Below, one piece after another: positions 7,733 through 16,164 of a DNA stretch of 64,000 nucleotides. Position 1 is the stretch's first letter; the number at the start of each line of letters is the position of its first letter. Made by a program: the position numbers and the translations under genes. The DNA lies in the NCBI RefSeq assembly GCF_900105325.1, contig NZ_FNSU01000001.1:372001-436000 (forward strand), read 5' to 3'. A model generated the notes under the pieces. That model was not told the origin of the DNA, made no database searches, and saw nothing but the letters and a program-made list of their open reading frames with translations. This stretch comes from Pseudomonas marginalis (GTDB taxonomy: Bacteria > Pseudomonadota > Gammaproteobacteria > Pseudomonadales > Pseudomonadaceae).

Positions 7733-8731
7733 TCAGCTGCGTTTGGCACGGTAGATGCGAAAACCATTGCCTTCGGCCTTGACCGCACACACGCCCAGAT
7801 GCTCTTCGATCAACGGCTGGTACTTCAGGAAGCTGTTAGCCACCAGGCGAAGTTCGCCACCTTTTGCCAGGTGTTTCGCCGCTTTTCGCAGCAGGTTCTC
7901 CGTGGCGAAATAGTCGGTGTGCACGCCGACATGGAACGGTGGGTTGCTCAAGATTGCATTCAACCCCATCGGCGCAGCGTCAATGCCATCACCGGTCAGC
8001 ACATCGGCTTCCAGCCCGTTGGCGGCCAGGGTCAGGCGACTGCTGGCGGCGGCGAAAGCATCCACATCCAGCATCGTTACGCTGTTGTGCGGGTAGCGAC
8101 GTTTGACCGCCGCCCCCAACACGCCGGCGCCGCAACCGAAGTCGAGCAAATGGCCGCTCGGCAGTTTGTCCAAGTGTTCCAGCAACAGCTCGGTGCCGCG
8201 ATCCAGACGGCCGTGGCTGAATACACCCGGCAGGCTCACCACCTTGAGCGGGCCTTCGGCCAGCGGCACATCGAACACCTGCGCCAGGCTTTCCAGCTCG
8301 ACCGCTTGCGGGGCGTTGGCCACGGTGATTTGCCACAGCTGGCAATGCCGCGCGCTGTCGAGCTTGCGCGGTTTGCCATACGGGGCCATTTGCCTGGCGG
8401 CGCTTTCGATACCGCCTTTTTTCTCGCCTACCAGGAACAGCTCGGCGCCGGGCAGTCGCGCTGCCACTGCGTTGAGCAGGTAATCGGTGAGGTCCTTGGA
8501 CTTGGGCAGGAAGATCACCGCCGCATCGAACTCGCGCTCGGGCGCATTCACCCCAAACTGGCTGCGCTCCGGGAAGCGCGCGTCGAGCGCCGCCTGGTCG
8601 CCGGCATGCCAGCACCAGCCGTGGGCGTTGGGCAGGCGACCCAGCAGGTCGTCGGCGGGCAAACCCACCAGCAGCAGGTTGCCTTGAAAAAGTTCGGCCT
8701 GACGAAGCAGTACTTCACTGCGCGGATCCAT
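7733..8731 (-). CDS. rsmC: 16S rRNA (guanine1207-N2)-methyltransferase
   Basis: A 332-residue SAM-dependent methyltransferase that modifies G1207 of 16S rRNA in the 30S subunit. It has the RsmC two-domain layout: an N-terminal degenerate methyltransferase-like half, and a C-terminal catalytic half with the SAM motif LLDFGCGAGVLGAA near residue 195 and the NPPFHVGV motif (motif IV) near residue 265. The C-terminus NGFRIYRAKRS is family-typical. Full length. The riboswitch-GDT1 unit lies downstream in the same direction, and the hydroxyacid dehydrogenase gene ends 30 bases upstream. Confidence 0.93.
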   Translation of the reverse strand: MDPRSEVLLRQAELFQGNLLLVGLPADDLLGRLPNAHGWCWHAGDQAALDARFPERSQFGVNAPEREFDAAVIFLPKSKDLTDYLLNAVAARLPGAELFLVGEKKGGIESAARQMAPYGKPRKLDSARHCQLWQITVANAPQAVELESLAQVFDVPLAEGPLKVVSLPGVFSHGRLDRGTELLLEHLDKLPSGHLLDFGCGAGVLGAAVKRRYPHNSVTMLDVDAFAAASSRLTLAANGLEADVLTGDGIDAAPMGLNAILSNPPFHVGVHTDYFATENLLRKAAKHLAKGGELRLVANSFLKYQPLIEEHLGVCAVKAEGNGFRIYRAKRS

Positions 8732-8761
8732 GGTCTGCTCCTTGAAAAGGAGCGCAGTTTA

Positions 8762-9727
8762 TCAACTGACGACACGCAGCGGGGCGCCGCTGAAAAAGCC
8801 CCGGGCGTTTTCCGCCAGTTGGCCGACGATACGCTGCCGCGCTTCGCGACTGCCCCAGGCGTTGTGGGGTGTGACGATCAGTCGAGGAATATTGCCGGCC
8901 AGCAGCGGGTTGCCATTGACCGGTGGCTCAACACTCAGCACGTCGGTCGCTGCGCCGCCCAGGTGGCCGCTGCGCAAGGCATCGGCCAGGGCCTGCTCGT
9001 TGATCAAGCCACCGCGCGCGGTGTTGACGATAAACGCGCCGGGCTTGAGCAGCGCCAGTTCACGGGCGCCGATAAAGTCGCGGGTGTGTTCATTGAGCGG
9101 GCAGTGCAAGGTGAGTGCGTCCACCTGCGCGAGCAATTCATCCAGCGGCACGCGGTCGGCACGGGCGGGGCGCCCGGGAATCGCGCCGAGTAGCACGCGC
9201 ATCCCGAAGGCTTCGGCCAGGCGCGCCACGGCACTGCCCAATTCGCCATGGCCCAGCAGGCCGAGGGTCTTGCCTTCCAGCTCGACAATCGGGTGGTCCA
9301 GCAGGCAGAACTGCTTGGCCTCTTGCCATTTGCCGGCGCTCACATCGCGCTGATAGTCCTGCAGCCGCGTCGCCAGGTTGAGCAACAGCATGATCGTGTG
9401 CTGCGCCACCGACGGTGTGCCGTAGCCCTGGCAGTTGCTCACGGTGATGCCATGGGCGCGGGCGGCTTCCAGGTCGATGTTGTTGGTGCCGGTGGCCGAT
9501 ACCAGGATCAACTTGAGTTCCGGGCAGGCCCCCAGGGTCTCGCTGTTGAGCGGGATTTTGTTACTGATCGCCACCTGCGCGCCTTGCAGGCGCTCGACCA
9601 CATTCTGCGGCGTGGTGCCTGTCAACAACTGCAAGTCGCTGAAACTGTCTCGCAACTCGCTGAGATCGAGGTCGCCCAGATCCAGGGACGGGTGATCAAG
9701 GAAGACGGCGCGGCGATTGTTCGTCAT
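8762..9727 (-). CDS. D-2-hydroxyacid dehydrogenase (glycerate dehydrogenase/hydroxypyruvate reductase type)
   Basis: A cytosolic NAD(P)H-dependent oxidoreductase. The nucleotide-binding motif GHGELG lies near residue 153. The three catalytic residues of the family can be placed: Arg in NTARGGL, Glu in VEPPV and His in PHNAWGS. Length (321 aa) is normal. The ATG at 9727 is preferred over an adjacent upstream TTG; AAAGG lies 8-9 bases upstream. The exact substrate (glycerate, glyoxylate or another 2-oxoacid) cannot be settled from sequence. It is transcribed divergently from the LysE-family exporter. Confidence 0.85.
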   Translation of the reverse strand: MTNNRRAVFLDHPSLDLGDLDLSELRDSFSDLQLLTGTTPQNVVERLQGAQVAISNKIPLNSETLGACPELKLILVSATGTNNIDLEAARAHGITVSNCQGYGTPSVAQHTIMLLLNLATRLQDYQRDVSAGKWQEAKQFCLLDHPIVELEGKTLGLLGHGELGSAVARLAEAFGMRVLLGAIPGRPARADRVPLDELLAQVDALTLHCPLNEHTRDFIGARELALLKPGAFIVNTARGGLINEQALADALRSGHLGGAATDVLSVEPPVNGNPLLAGNIPRLIVTPHNAWGSREARQRIVGQLAENARGFFSGAPLRVVS

Positions 9728-9811
9728 CAACTGTACCTTTTGCGACAGGGTTCGAAGGCGTAATCTGCCGAGCCTACCAGATGAAATAATCCGTTACTTA
9801 ATGGAGTGAGT

Positions 9812-10444
9812 ATGTACGCCGCCGAGTTTTTGACCGTAGCCCTGATTCACCTGTTGGCGGTGGCCAGCCCCGGCCCGGATTTCGCGGTGGTGGTGCGTGA
9901 GAGCGTGACCCACGGCCGCCGCGCCGGAACCTGGACTGCGTTGGGCGTGGGCTCGGCGATTTTCCTGCACGTGGGCTATTCGTTGCTTGGCATCGGCCTG
10001 ATCGTGTCCCAGTCCATCGTGTTGTTCAACGCACTGAAATGGGCCGCCGCCGCCTACCTGCTGTACATCGGCTTCAAGGCCCTGCGCGCCAAACCGGCCA
10101 AGCCTGCCGTCGAGGGCGAGTTGCACCGCGAAGCGGGCGAGCGTACCCCGCGTGGCGCGTTTACCGCAGGCTTCGTCACCAACGGCCTGAACCCCAAGGC
10201 GACGTTGTTCTTCCTGTCGCTGTTCACCGTGGTGATCAACCCGCACACACCGCTGGCGATCCAGGCCGGCTACGGCGTGTACCTGGCGGTGGCGACGGCG
10301 TTGTGGTTCTGCCTGGTGGCGATGTTGTTCAGCCAGCAGCGCGTGCGCGCCGGGTTTGCACGGATGGGGCATTGGTTTGATCGGACCATGGGAGCAGTGT
10401 TGATTGCGATTGGGGTGAAGTTGGCGTTTACCAGCGCGAAATAA
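9812..10444 (+). CDS. LysE/RhtB-family amino acid exporter
   Basis: A 210-residue inner-membrane protein with the RhtB/LysE pattern: an N-terminal PGPDF motif (ASPGPDFAVVVRESVTHGRR), a GFVTNGLNPKATLFF motif near the middle, and about six hydrophobic segments. Family members export homoserine, threonine, lysine or other small amino acids; the substrate is not predictable. The ATG at 9812 is preferred over the GTG two codons earlier because GGAG is spaced five bases from it. A REP palindrome follows the gene. Confidence 0.87.
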   Translation: MYAAEFLTVALIHLLAVASPGPDFAVVVRESVTHGRRAGTWTALGVGSAIFLHVGYSLLGIGLIVSQSIVLFNALKWAAAAYLLYIGFKALRAKPAKPAVEGELHREAGERTPRGAFTAGFVTNGLNPKATLFFLSLFTVVINPHTPLAIQAGYGVYLAVATALWFCLVAMLFSQQRVRAGFARMGHWFDRTMGAVLIAIGVKLAFTSAK

Positions 10445-10472
10445 ACGCTGTTCTCAAGTAAACACAATCCAG

Positions 10473-10500
10473 TGTGGGAGGGAGCAAGCCCCCTCCCACA
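10473..10500. repeat. REP-type palindrome (GTGGGAGG family)
   Basis: TGTGGGAGGGAGCAAGCCCC followed by CTCCCACA: the same inverted repeat as at 3324-3353, here with the central AGCAAG orientation. It lies between the LysE-family gene and the acyl-CoA ligase gene. Confidence 0.87.
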
Positions 10501-10647
10501 TTTGACCTCCATTGTCCCTGAATAATGGCTCAAAGCTAGCATTCCCCAGCCTCTGCAAATCATTCCTTTGGCTGATTTAGCTGAAACATAACCTCTCTAC
10601 AGTGCAGGTCTTCAAGCCAAGACCGTGCAGTCATAAAAGGGATTCGT

Positions 10648-12330
10648 ATGTTGCAGACCCGTGTTATTCCGCCCGCCGAAGGTGCGTATCAATACCCGCT
10701 GTTGATCAAGCGCCTGTTGATGTCCGGTACCCGTTACGAGAAGACCCGGGAAATTGTCTATCGCGACAAGCTGCGCTACACCTACCCGACCTTGATCGAG
10801 CGCGTCGCGCGCCTGGCCAACGTGCTCACCGAAGCCGGGGTCAAGGCCGGTGACACTGTGGCGGTGATGGATTGGGACAGTCATCGTTACCTGGAATGCA
10901 TGTTCGCCATCCCGATGATCGGTGCGGTGATCCACACCATCAATGTGCGCCTGTCGCCGGAACAGATTCTCTACACCATGAACCACGCCGAGGACCGCTT
11001 CGTGCTGGTCAACAGCGAGTTCGTGGGGCTCTACCAGGCCATTGCCGGGCAGCTCACCACCGTGGACAAGACGCTGCTGCTCACCGACGGCGAAGCCAAG
11101 ACCGCCGAGTTGCCCAACCTGGTCGGTGAGTATGAAACCCTGCTGGCCGCCGCCAGCCCGAAGTACGATTTCCAGGACTTCGACGAACACTCCGTCGCCA
11201 CCACCTTCTACACCACCGGCACCACCGGCAACCCCAAGGGCGTGTACTTCACCCATCGCCAACTGGTGCTGCACACCATCGGCGTGGCGACCATCATGGG
11301 CAGCGTCGACAGTGTGCGCCTGCTGGGCACCAACGACGTGTACATGCCGATCACGCCGATGTTCCACGTGCATGCCTGGGGCCTGCCGTATGTGGCGACC
11401 ATGCTTGGCCTGAAGCAGGTCTACCCCGGCCGCTACGACCCGGAATACCTGGTAGAGCTGTGGCGCAAGGAGAAGGTCACCTTTTCCCACTGCGTGCCGA
11501 CCATCCTGCAAATGGTGCTCAACGCCAAGGCTGCCCAAGGCGTCGATTTTGGCGGCTGGAAAATCGTCATCGGCGGCAGCGCCCTCAACCGTACGCTGTA
11601 TGAGGCGGCGAAGGCCCGTGGGATTCAACTGACCGCCGCGTACGGCATGTCCGAGACCGGCCCGCTGGTGTCCTGCGCCCACCTCAACGAAGAACTGATG
11701 GCCGGCACCGAGGACGAGCGCATCAGCTACCGCATCAAGGCCGGCGTGCCCGGGCCGTTGGTGGAAGCGGCGATCATGGACGCCGAGGGCAATTTCCTGC
11801 CCGCCGACGGCGAGTCCCAGGGTGAGTTGGTGCTGCGCGCGCCGTGGCTGACCGAGGGGTATTACAACGAGCCGCAGAAGGGCGCCGAGCTGTGGGCGGG
11901 TGGCTGGATGCACACCGGCGACGTGGCCACCCTCGATGCATTTGGGGTGATCGATATTCGCGACCGCATCAAGGACGTGATCAAGACCGGCGGCGAGTGG
12001 ATCTCCTCCCTGGCCCTCGAAGACCTGGTCAGCCGTCACCCGGCGGTACGCGAAGTAGCGGTGGTGGGCATCGCCGACCCGCAGTGGGGCGAGCGCCCGT
12101 TTGCGTTGCTGGTGGTGCGTGATGGCCATGAGATTGGGGCCCGCGAGCTCAAGGAACACCTCAAGCCTTTTGTCGAACTGGGCCATCTGAGCAAGTGGGC
12201 GATTCCGAGCCAGATCGCCGTTGTTACGGAAATTCCCAAGACCAGTGTCGGCAAGCTCGACAAAAAACGTATCCGTATTGACATCATTGAATGGCAGGCC
12301 AACAACAGCACCTTCCTGTCCACCCTCTGA
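10648..12330 (+). CDS. AlkK-like medium/long-chain fatty acyl-CoA ligase
   Basis: An ANL-superfamily adenylating enzyme of 560 residues that activates a fatty (or other carboxylic) acid with ATP and CoA. Motifs: P-loop TTGTTGNPKG near residue 190, AYGMSETGP near 330, HTGDVATLDAFG near 420, DRIKDVIKTGGEWIS near 440, and the C-terminal catalytic lysine region PKTSVGKLDKK. It resembles AlkK of pseudomonads. It is the first gene of a block followed by DUF1302 and DUF1329 genes and a MalT-like regulator, which suggests catabolism of a hydrophobic substrate. An upstream GCAAATCA motif may be regulatory. Confidence 0.88.
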   Translation: MLQTRVIPPAEGAYQYPLLIKRLLMSGTRYEKTREIVYRDKLRYTYPTLIERVARLANVLTEAGVKAGDTVAVMDWDSHRYLECMFAIPMIGAVIHTINVRLSPEQILYTMNHAEDRFVLVNSEFVGLYQAIAGQLTTVDKTLLLTDGEAKTAELPNLVGEYETLLAAASPKYDFQDFDEHSVATTFYTTGTTGNPKGVYFTHRQLVLHTIGVATIMGSVDSVRLLGTNDVYMPITPMFHVHAWGLPYVATMLGLKQVYPGRYDPEYLVELWRKEKVTFSHCVPTILQMVLNAKAAQGVDFGGWKIVIGGSALNRTLYEAAKARGIQLTAAYGMSETGPLVSCAHLNEELMAGTEDERISYRIKAGVPGPLVEAAIMDAEGNFLPADGESQGELVLRAPWLTEGYYNEPQKGAELWAGGWMHTGDVATLDAFGVIDIRDRIKDVIKTGGEWISSLALEDLVSRHPAVREVAVVGIADPQWGERPFALLVVRDGHEIGARELKEHLKPFVELGHLSKWAIPSQIAVVTEIPKTSVGKLDKKRIRIDIIEWQANNSTFLSTL

Positions 12331-12660
12331 GCTGATTTGCCGTGCCCTCGTGGCACGGCGATGCTCTATCTCGCGCCTTCACTTGTGATTTGCCAATTTT
12401 CAGCCATCCTTGCCGCGTCGGCCTTCGCCGACATGGCGAAAGGGCTGTGGCAGACGGGTTGGTGATGCAAATCACACTTTAGAGGGATCAAGCGATACCC
12501 CCTGCTGGCTATAGTCCCACCCAGAGTTTTTCAAGGATGCATCGCTTCGGGCCATGGAGGTTCAGTTGCCAGGCGGCATTGGAATCGTTGTATTCCGGCC
12601 GTTACAAGCATCACAGAACAAACTCACTGCCATAACAATAATGCACATGGAGTAGCGTCG
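12331..12660. other. 330-bp intergenic region with a hairpin and a spaced inverted repeat
   Basis: Just after the ligase gene there is a hairpin GCCGTGC...GGCACGG (12340-12360) without a convincing T-run. A perfect 10-bp inverted repeat, TGTGATTTGC at 12384-12393 and GCAAATCACA at 12467-12476, lies further on, followed by a possible -10 box (TATAGT near 12512). The region must hold the promoter of the DUF1302-DUF1329 pair. Confidence 0.55.
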
Positions 12661-14529
12661 ATGACCTCAGTAAACCAGTTCTGGCGCCGGGCAAGACTGC
12701 CCCTGGCCGTCAGTCTCGCCTCTACGCTCGCCGGGCCCGCATTCGGCGTCAGTTTCAATATCGGTGAAATCGAAGGTAGTTTTGACTCGTCGCTTTCTGT
12801 GGGGGCGAGCTGGTCGACAGCCAAGCCCAACCAGGACCTGATCGGTGCCAACAACGGCGGCAACGGTCTGTCCCAGACCTCCGATGACGGCCACTTGAAC
12901 TTCAAGCGTGGCGAAACGTTCTCGAAGATTTTCAAGGGCATTCATGACCTGGAGTTGAAATACGGCGACACCGGCGTGTTTGTGCGCGGCAAGTACTGGT
13001 ATGACTTCGAACTGCAGGATGAGAGCCGCGAGTTCAAGGACATCAGCAACAACAACCGCAAAGAGGGCGCCAAGTCTTCTGGCGGGCAGATTCTCGATGC
13101 GTTTATCTACCACAACTACTCCATTGCCGATCAGCCCGGCAACGTGCGGTTCGGTAAGCAGGTAGTGAGCTGGGGTGAAAGTACTTTCATCGGTGGTGGC
13201 ATCAACTCCATTAACCCGATCGATGTGTCTGCATTCCGTCGTCCGGGCGCCGAAATCAAGGAAGGTTTGATTCCGGTCAACATGTTCTACGTGTCGCAGA
13301 CCCTGACCGATAACTTGTCGGCGGAAGCCTTTTATCAGTTGGAATGGGACCAGACCGTTACCGATAACTGCGGCACTTTCTTCTCTCAGCCTGATGTTAT
13401 TTCCGATGGCTGCAGTGACAATTTGCGAGTATTGAACAGCCGTCGCTTCCTACCCGCCGGAGTACTGCCAGGGCTCGCCGCAAATGGCGTCGACGTTAAC
13501 AACGAGGGCGTATTGGTGCGTCGCGGCCCGGATCGTGATGCGCGCGACAGTGGTCAGTTCGGTGTCGCGTTCCATTACAACTACGAGCCTCTGGATACAG
13601 AGTTCGGCGCTTACTTCATGAACTACCACAGCCGCGCTCCGATCTTCAGTGCCCAGGGCGCCCCGCAATCGAAATACACCGGCGCAACGCCAGGTGTGCC
13701 TGGTCAATTGCGTCCGCTGGTGGTCGCGGGTAACTCCAATTATTTCGTTGAGTACCCAGAGGATATTCGTCTCTATGGCTTGAGTTTCTCCACCACCCTG
13801 CCCACGGGGACTGCATGGAGCGGCGAGTTTAGCTACCGTCCTAATGCCCCGGTCCAACTGAGCACCACCGACATCCTGTTTGCCGGTGTGAAACCTATTG
13901 GTGGGCCGGTCCTCGGCAATGCGTCGTTGCTCAACGGGGCTCCGGGCCAGGACTTGCATGGTTATCGTCGTAAGGAAATCAGCCAGTTCCAAACGACATT
14001 TACCCACTTCTTCGACCAAGTCATGGGCGCTAGCCGTTTGACCCTGGTGGGTGAAGTAGGTGTAACCCATGTGGGTGGTCTGGAGAGCAAGTCGGATGTG
14101 CGCTACGGTCGTGACCCTGTCTTCGGCCCTGGTACGCTGCCGAATAATGCCTGTGCGGCGTTGAACACGTCTACGGCTCAAGGCGCCGGCCTGGCAAATG
14201 CCAACGGACTGAACACTAACTGCAACAACGATGGCTTCACCACTGCCACTTCCTGGGGGTATCGCGGTCGGGCTATCTGGGAATACCCGGACGTTTTCGC
14301 CGGCGTAAACCTCAAGCCAAACGTGGCATGGTCCCATGACGTCAAGGGGTACTCCCCGGGTCCTGGCGCCAACTTCGAAGAGGGCCGCAAAGCCGTCAGT
14401 CTGGGCCTGGATGCCGAATACCAGAACACCTACACCGCCAGCCTGAACTACACCAACTTTTTCGGTGGTGATTTCAGCACGGTGAATGACCGCGACTTCG
14501 TCGCCCTGAGCTTCGGCGCCAACTTCTAA
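12661..14529 (+). CDS. DUF1302 family outer-membrane protein
   Basis: A 622-residue exported protein. The N-terminus MTSVNQFWRRARLPLAVSLA, followed by a hydrophobic stretch ending AFGVS, is a signal peptide. The body shows repeated alternating strands rich in aromatic residues and glycine and ends in phenylalanine (SFGANF), the pattern of an outer-membrane beta-barrel. The VRFGKQVVSWGESTFIGGGI block is typical of DUF1302. DUF1302 and DUF1329 genes are usually paired, often near genes for hydrophobic-compound degradation. Function not established. GGAG lies nine bases before the ATG; the DUF1329 gene starts 29 bases after the stop. Confidence 0.87.
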   Translation: MTSVNQFWRRARLPLAVSLASTLAGPAFGVSFNIGEIEGSFDSSLSVGASWSTAKPNQDLIGANNGGNGLSQTSDDGHLNFKRGETFSKIFKGIHDLELKYGDTGVFVRGKYWYDFELQDESREFKDISNNNRKEGAKSSGGQILDAFIYHNYSIADQPGNVRFGKQVVSWGESTFIGGGINSINPIDVSAFRRPGAEIKEGLIPVNMFYVSQTLTDNLSAEAFYQLEWDQTVTDNCGTFFSQPDVISDGCSDNLRVLNSRRFLPAGVLPGLAANGVDVNNEGVLVRRGPDRDARDSGQFGVAFHYNYEPLDTEFGAYFMNYHSRAPIFSAQGAPQSKYTGATPGVPGQLRPLVVAGNSNYFVEYPEDIRLYGLSFSTTLPTGTAWSGEFSYRPNAPVQLSTTDILFAGVKPIGGPVLGNASLLNGAPGQDLHGYRRKEISQFQTTFTHFFDQVMGASRLTLVGEVGVTHVGGLESKSDVRYGRDPVFGPGTLPNNACAALNTSTAQGAGLANANGLNTNCNNDGFTTATSWGYRGRAIWEYPDVFAGVNLKPNVAWSHDVKGYSPGPGANFEEGRKAVSLGLDAEYQNTYTASLNYTNFFGGDFSTVNDRDFVALSFGANF

Positions 14530-14558
14530 GCACACTGTATTTTCAGGAAGACCAGAAC

Positions 14559-15923
14559 ATGAAAATAACCAAAAGTCTGTTGCACGTGGGTGTGCTTGGG
14601 CTGTCGATCCTGGCGAGCAATGTCATGGCGGCAGTGTCGACGGATGAGGCCGCCAAGCTGGGCACGACCCTGACGCCGATGGGCGCGGAAATGGCCGGTA
14701 ACGCGGCCGGCACCATCCCGAAATGGTCGCCGATGCCGACCAACGCCGGCGCTGTGGATGCCAAAGGTTTCCTCGCCAACCCGTACGCCAGTGAACAACC
14801 GCAATTCACCATCACCGCGCAGAACGTCGAGCAGTACAAAGACAAGCTGGCACCGGGGCAGTACGCGATGTTCAAGCGTTACCCGGAAACCTTCAAGATG
14901 CCGGTCTACCCGACCCATCGCGGCGCTACCGTACCGGCCGATGTGTTCGCCTCCATCAAGAAGAACGCCACCACCACCAACCTCGTGTCTGGCGGCAACG
15001 GCCTGGAAAACTTCGAAACCGCCATACCGTTCCCGATCCCGAAAAGCGGCGTGGAAGTCATCTGGAACCACATCACCCGTTATCGCGGTGGCAGCGTGAC
15101 CCGCCTGGTGACCCAGGCCACGCCGCAAACCAACGGCTCCTACAGCCTGGTGTACTTCCGCGACCAGTTCGTGTTCCGCGACAAGATGAAGGACTTCGAC
15201 CCGAAGAACCCGGGTAACGTGCTGTTCTACTTCAAGCAGCAAGTGACCGCCCCGGCACGTCTGGCCGGTGGTGTGCTGCTGGTGCACGAAACCCTGGACC
15301 AGGTGAAGGAGCCGCGTTCGGCGTGGGTCTACAACGCCGGCCAGCGCCGCGTGCGCCGGGCGCCGCAAGTGTCCTATGACGGGCCGGGTACCGCCGCCGA
15401 CGGCCTGCGTACCTCCGACAACCTCGACATGTACAACGGTGCGCCGGACCGCTACGACTGGAAACTGGAAGGCAAGAAGGAAATCTACATCGCCTCCAAC
15501 AGCTACAAGATCGATGATCCGAAGCTCAAGTACGCCGACATCATCAAGGCCGGCCACATCAACCAGGACCTGGCACGCTACGAGCTGCGCCGTGTCTGGC
15601 ACGTGGTCGCGACCTTGAAGGAAGGCCAGCGCCACATCTACGCCAAGCGTGACTTCTACATCGACGAAGACACCTGGCAAGCCGCAGTGATCGACCACTA
15701 CGACGGCCGTGGCCAACTGTGGCGTGTCGCCGAAGCCCATGCCGAGAACTACTACGACAAGCAAGTGCCGTGGTACGCCCTGGAAACCCTCTACGACCTG
15801 CAGTCCGGCCGCTACCTGGCCCTGGGCATGAAGAACGAAGAGAAGCAGGCCTATGACTTCGGCTTCACCGCCACCACCAGCGACTTCACCCCGGCGGCCC
15901 TGCGCCAGGACGGTGTTCGCTAA
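14559..15923 (+). CDS. DUF1329 family periplasmic protein
   Basis: A 454-residue exported protein with a clear signal peptide (MKITKSLLHVGVLGLSILAS, cleavage after VMA). The mature part begins with an AVSTDEAAKLGTTLTPMGAE segment characteristic of DUF1329 and shows the RAWVYNAGQRRVRRAPQ block and a DFYIDEDTWQAAVIDHYDGR block. DUF1329 is thought to have a LolA/LolB-like fold that binds lipidic ligands. With the preceding DUF1302 barrel it may handle a hydrophobic substrate across the envelope; that role is inference. A REPIN follows directly. Confidence 0.87.
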   Translation: MKITKSLLHVGVLGLSILASNVMAAVSTDEAAKLGTTLTPMGAEMAGNAAGTIPKWSPMPTNAGAVDAKGFLANPYASEQPQFTITAQNVEQYKDKLAPGQYAMFKRYPETFKMPVYPTHRGATVPADVFASIKKNATTTNLVSGGNGLENFETAIPFPIPKSGVEVIWNHITRYRGGSVTRLVTQATPQTNGSYSLVYFRDQFVFRDKMKDFDPKNPGNVLFYFKQQVTAPARLAGGVLLVHETLDQVKEPRSAWVYNAGQRRVRRAPQVSYDGPGTAADGLRTSDNLDMYNGAPDRYDWKLEGKKEIYIASNSYKIDDPKLKYADIIKAGHINQDLARYELRRVWHVVATLKEGQRHIYAKRDFYIDEDTWQAAVIDHYDGRGQLWRVAEAHAENYYDKQVPWYALETLYDLQSGRYLALGMKNEEKQAYDFGFTATTSDFTPAALRQDGVR

Positions 15924-15941
15924 GTTGCACGAGTAACTCAA

Positions 15942-16029
15942 GGTGGGAGGGGGCTTGCCCCCGATAGCGATGCGACAGTCAGCGCAGCATTGACTGATCC
16001 GCCTCTATCGGGAGCAAGCCCCCTTCCAC
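15942..16029. repeat. REPIN: inverted pair of GTGGGAGGGGGCTTGC-type REP sequences
   Basis: GGTGGGAGGGGGCTTGCCCC with CGATAGCGATGCG on the left is matched by an inverted copy (CTATCGGGAGCAAGCCCCC) with TTCCAC on the right. About 30 bp lies between the arms. This is the two-copy form of the palindromes at 3324 and 10473. Confidence 0.87.
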
Positions 16030-16164
16030 TTTTTGTTTGCGGCGATATTTCTTGTCTCAGTTCTTTTTCAGGCAAATGTTGCAAAGATCTACAAACCCGC
16101 CGCTTTTACCGCTAGTCTGCGGACATCTGCAATGCCGATAACAGCCTTCTACAAGAGCCCGGCG

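Noticed and set aside
10612..12186. A 524-codon minus-strand frame opposite the acyl-CoA ligase
   Set aside because: Mirror of the ligase codons; no family resemblance.
12340..12360. Rho-independent terminator after the acyl-CoA ligase gene
   Set aside because: The hairpin GCCGTGC/GCACGGC is good, but no T-run follows, so it is kept only as a hairpin in the intergenic entry.
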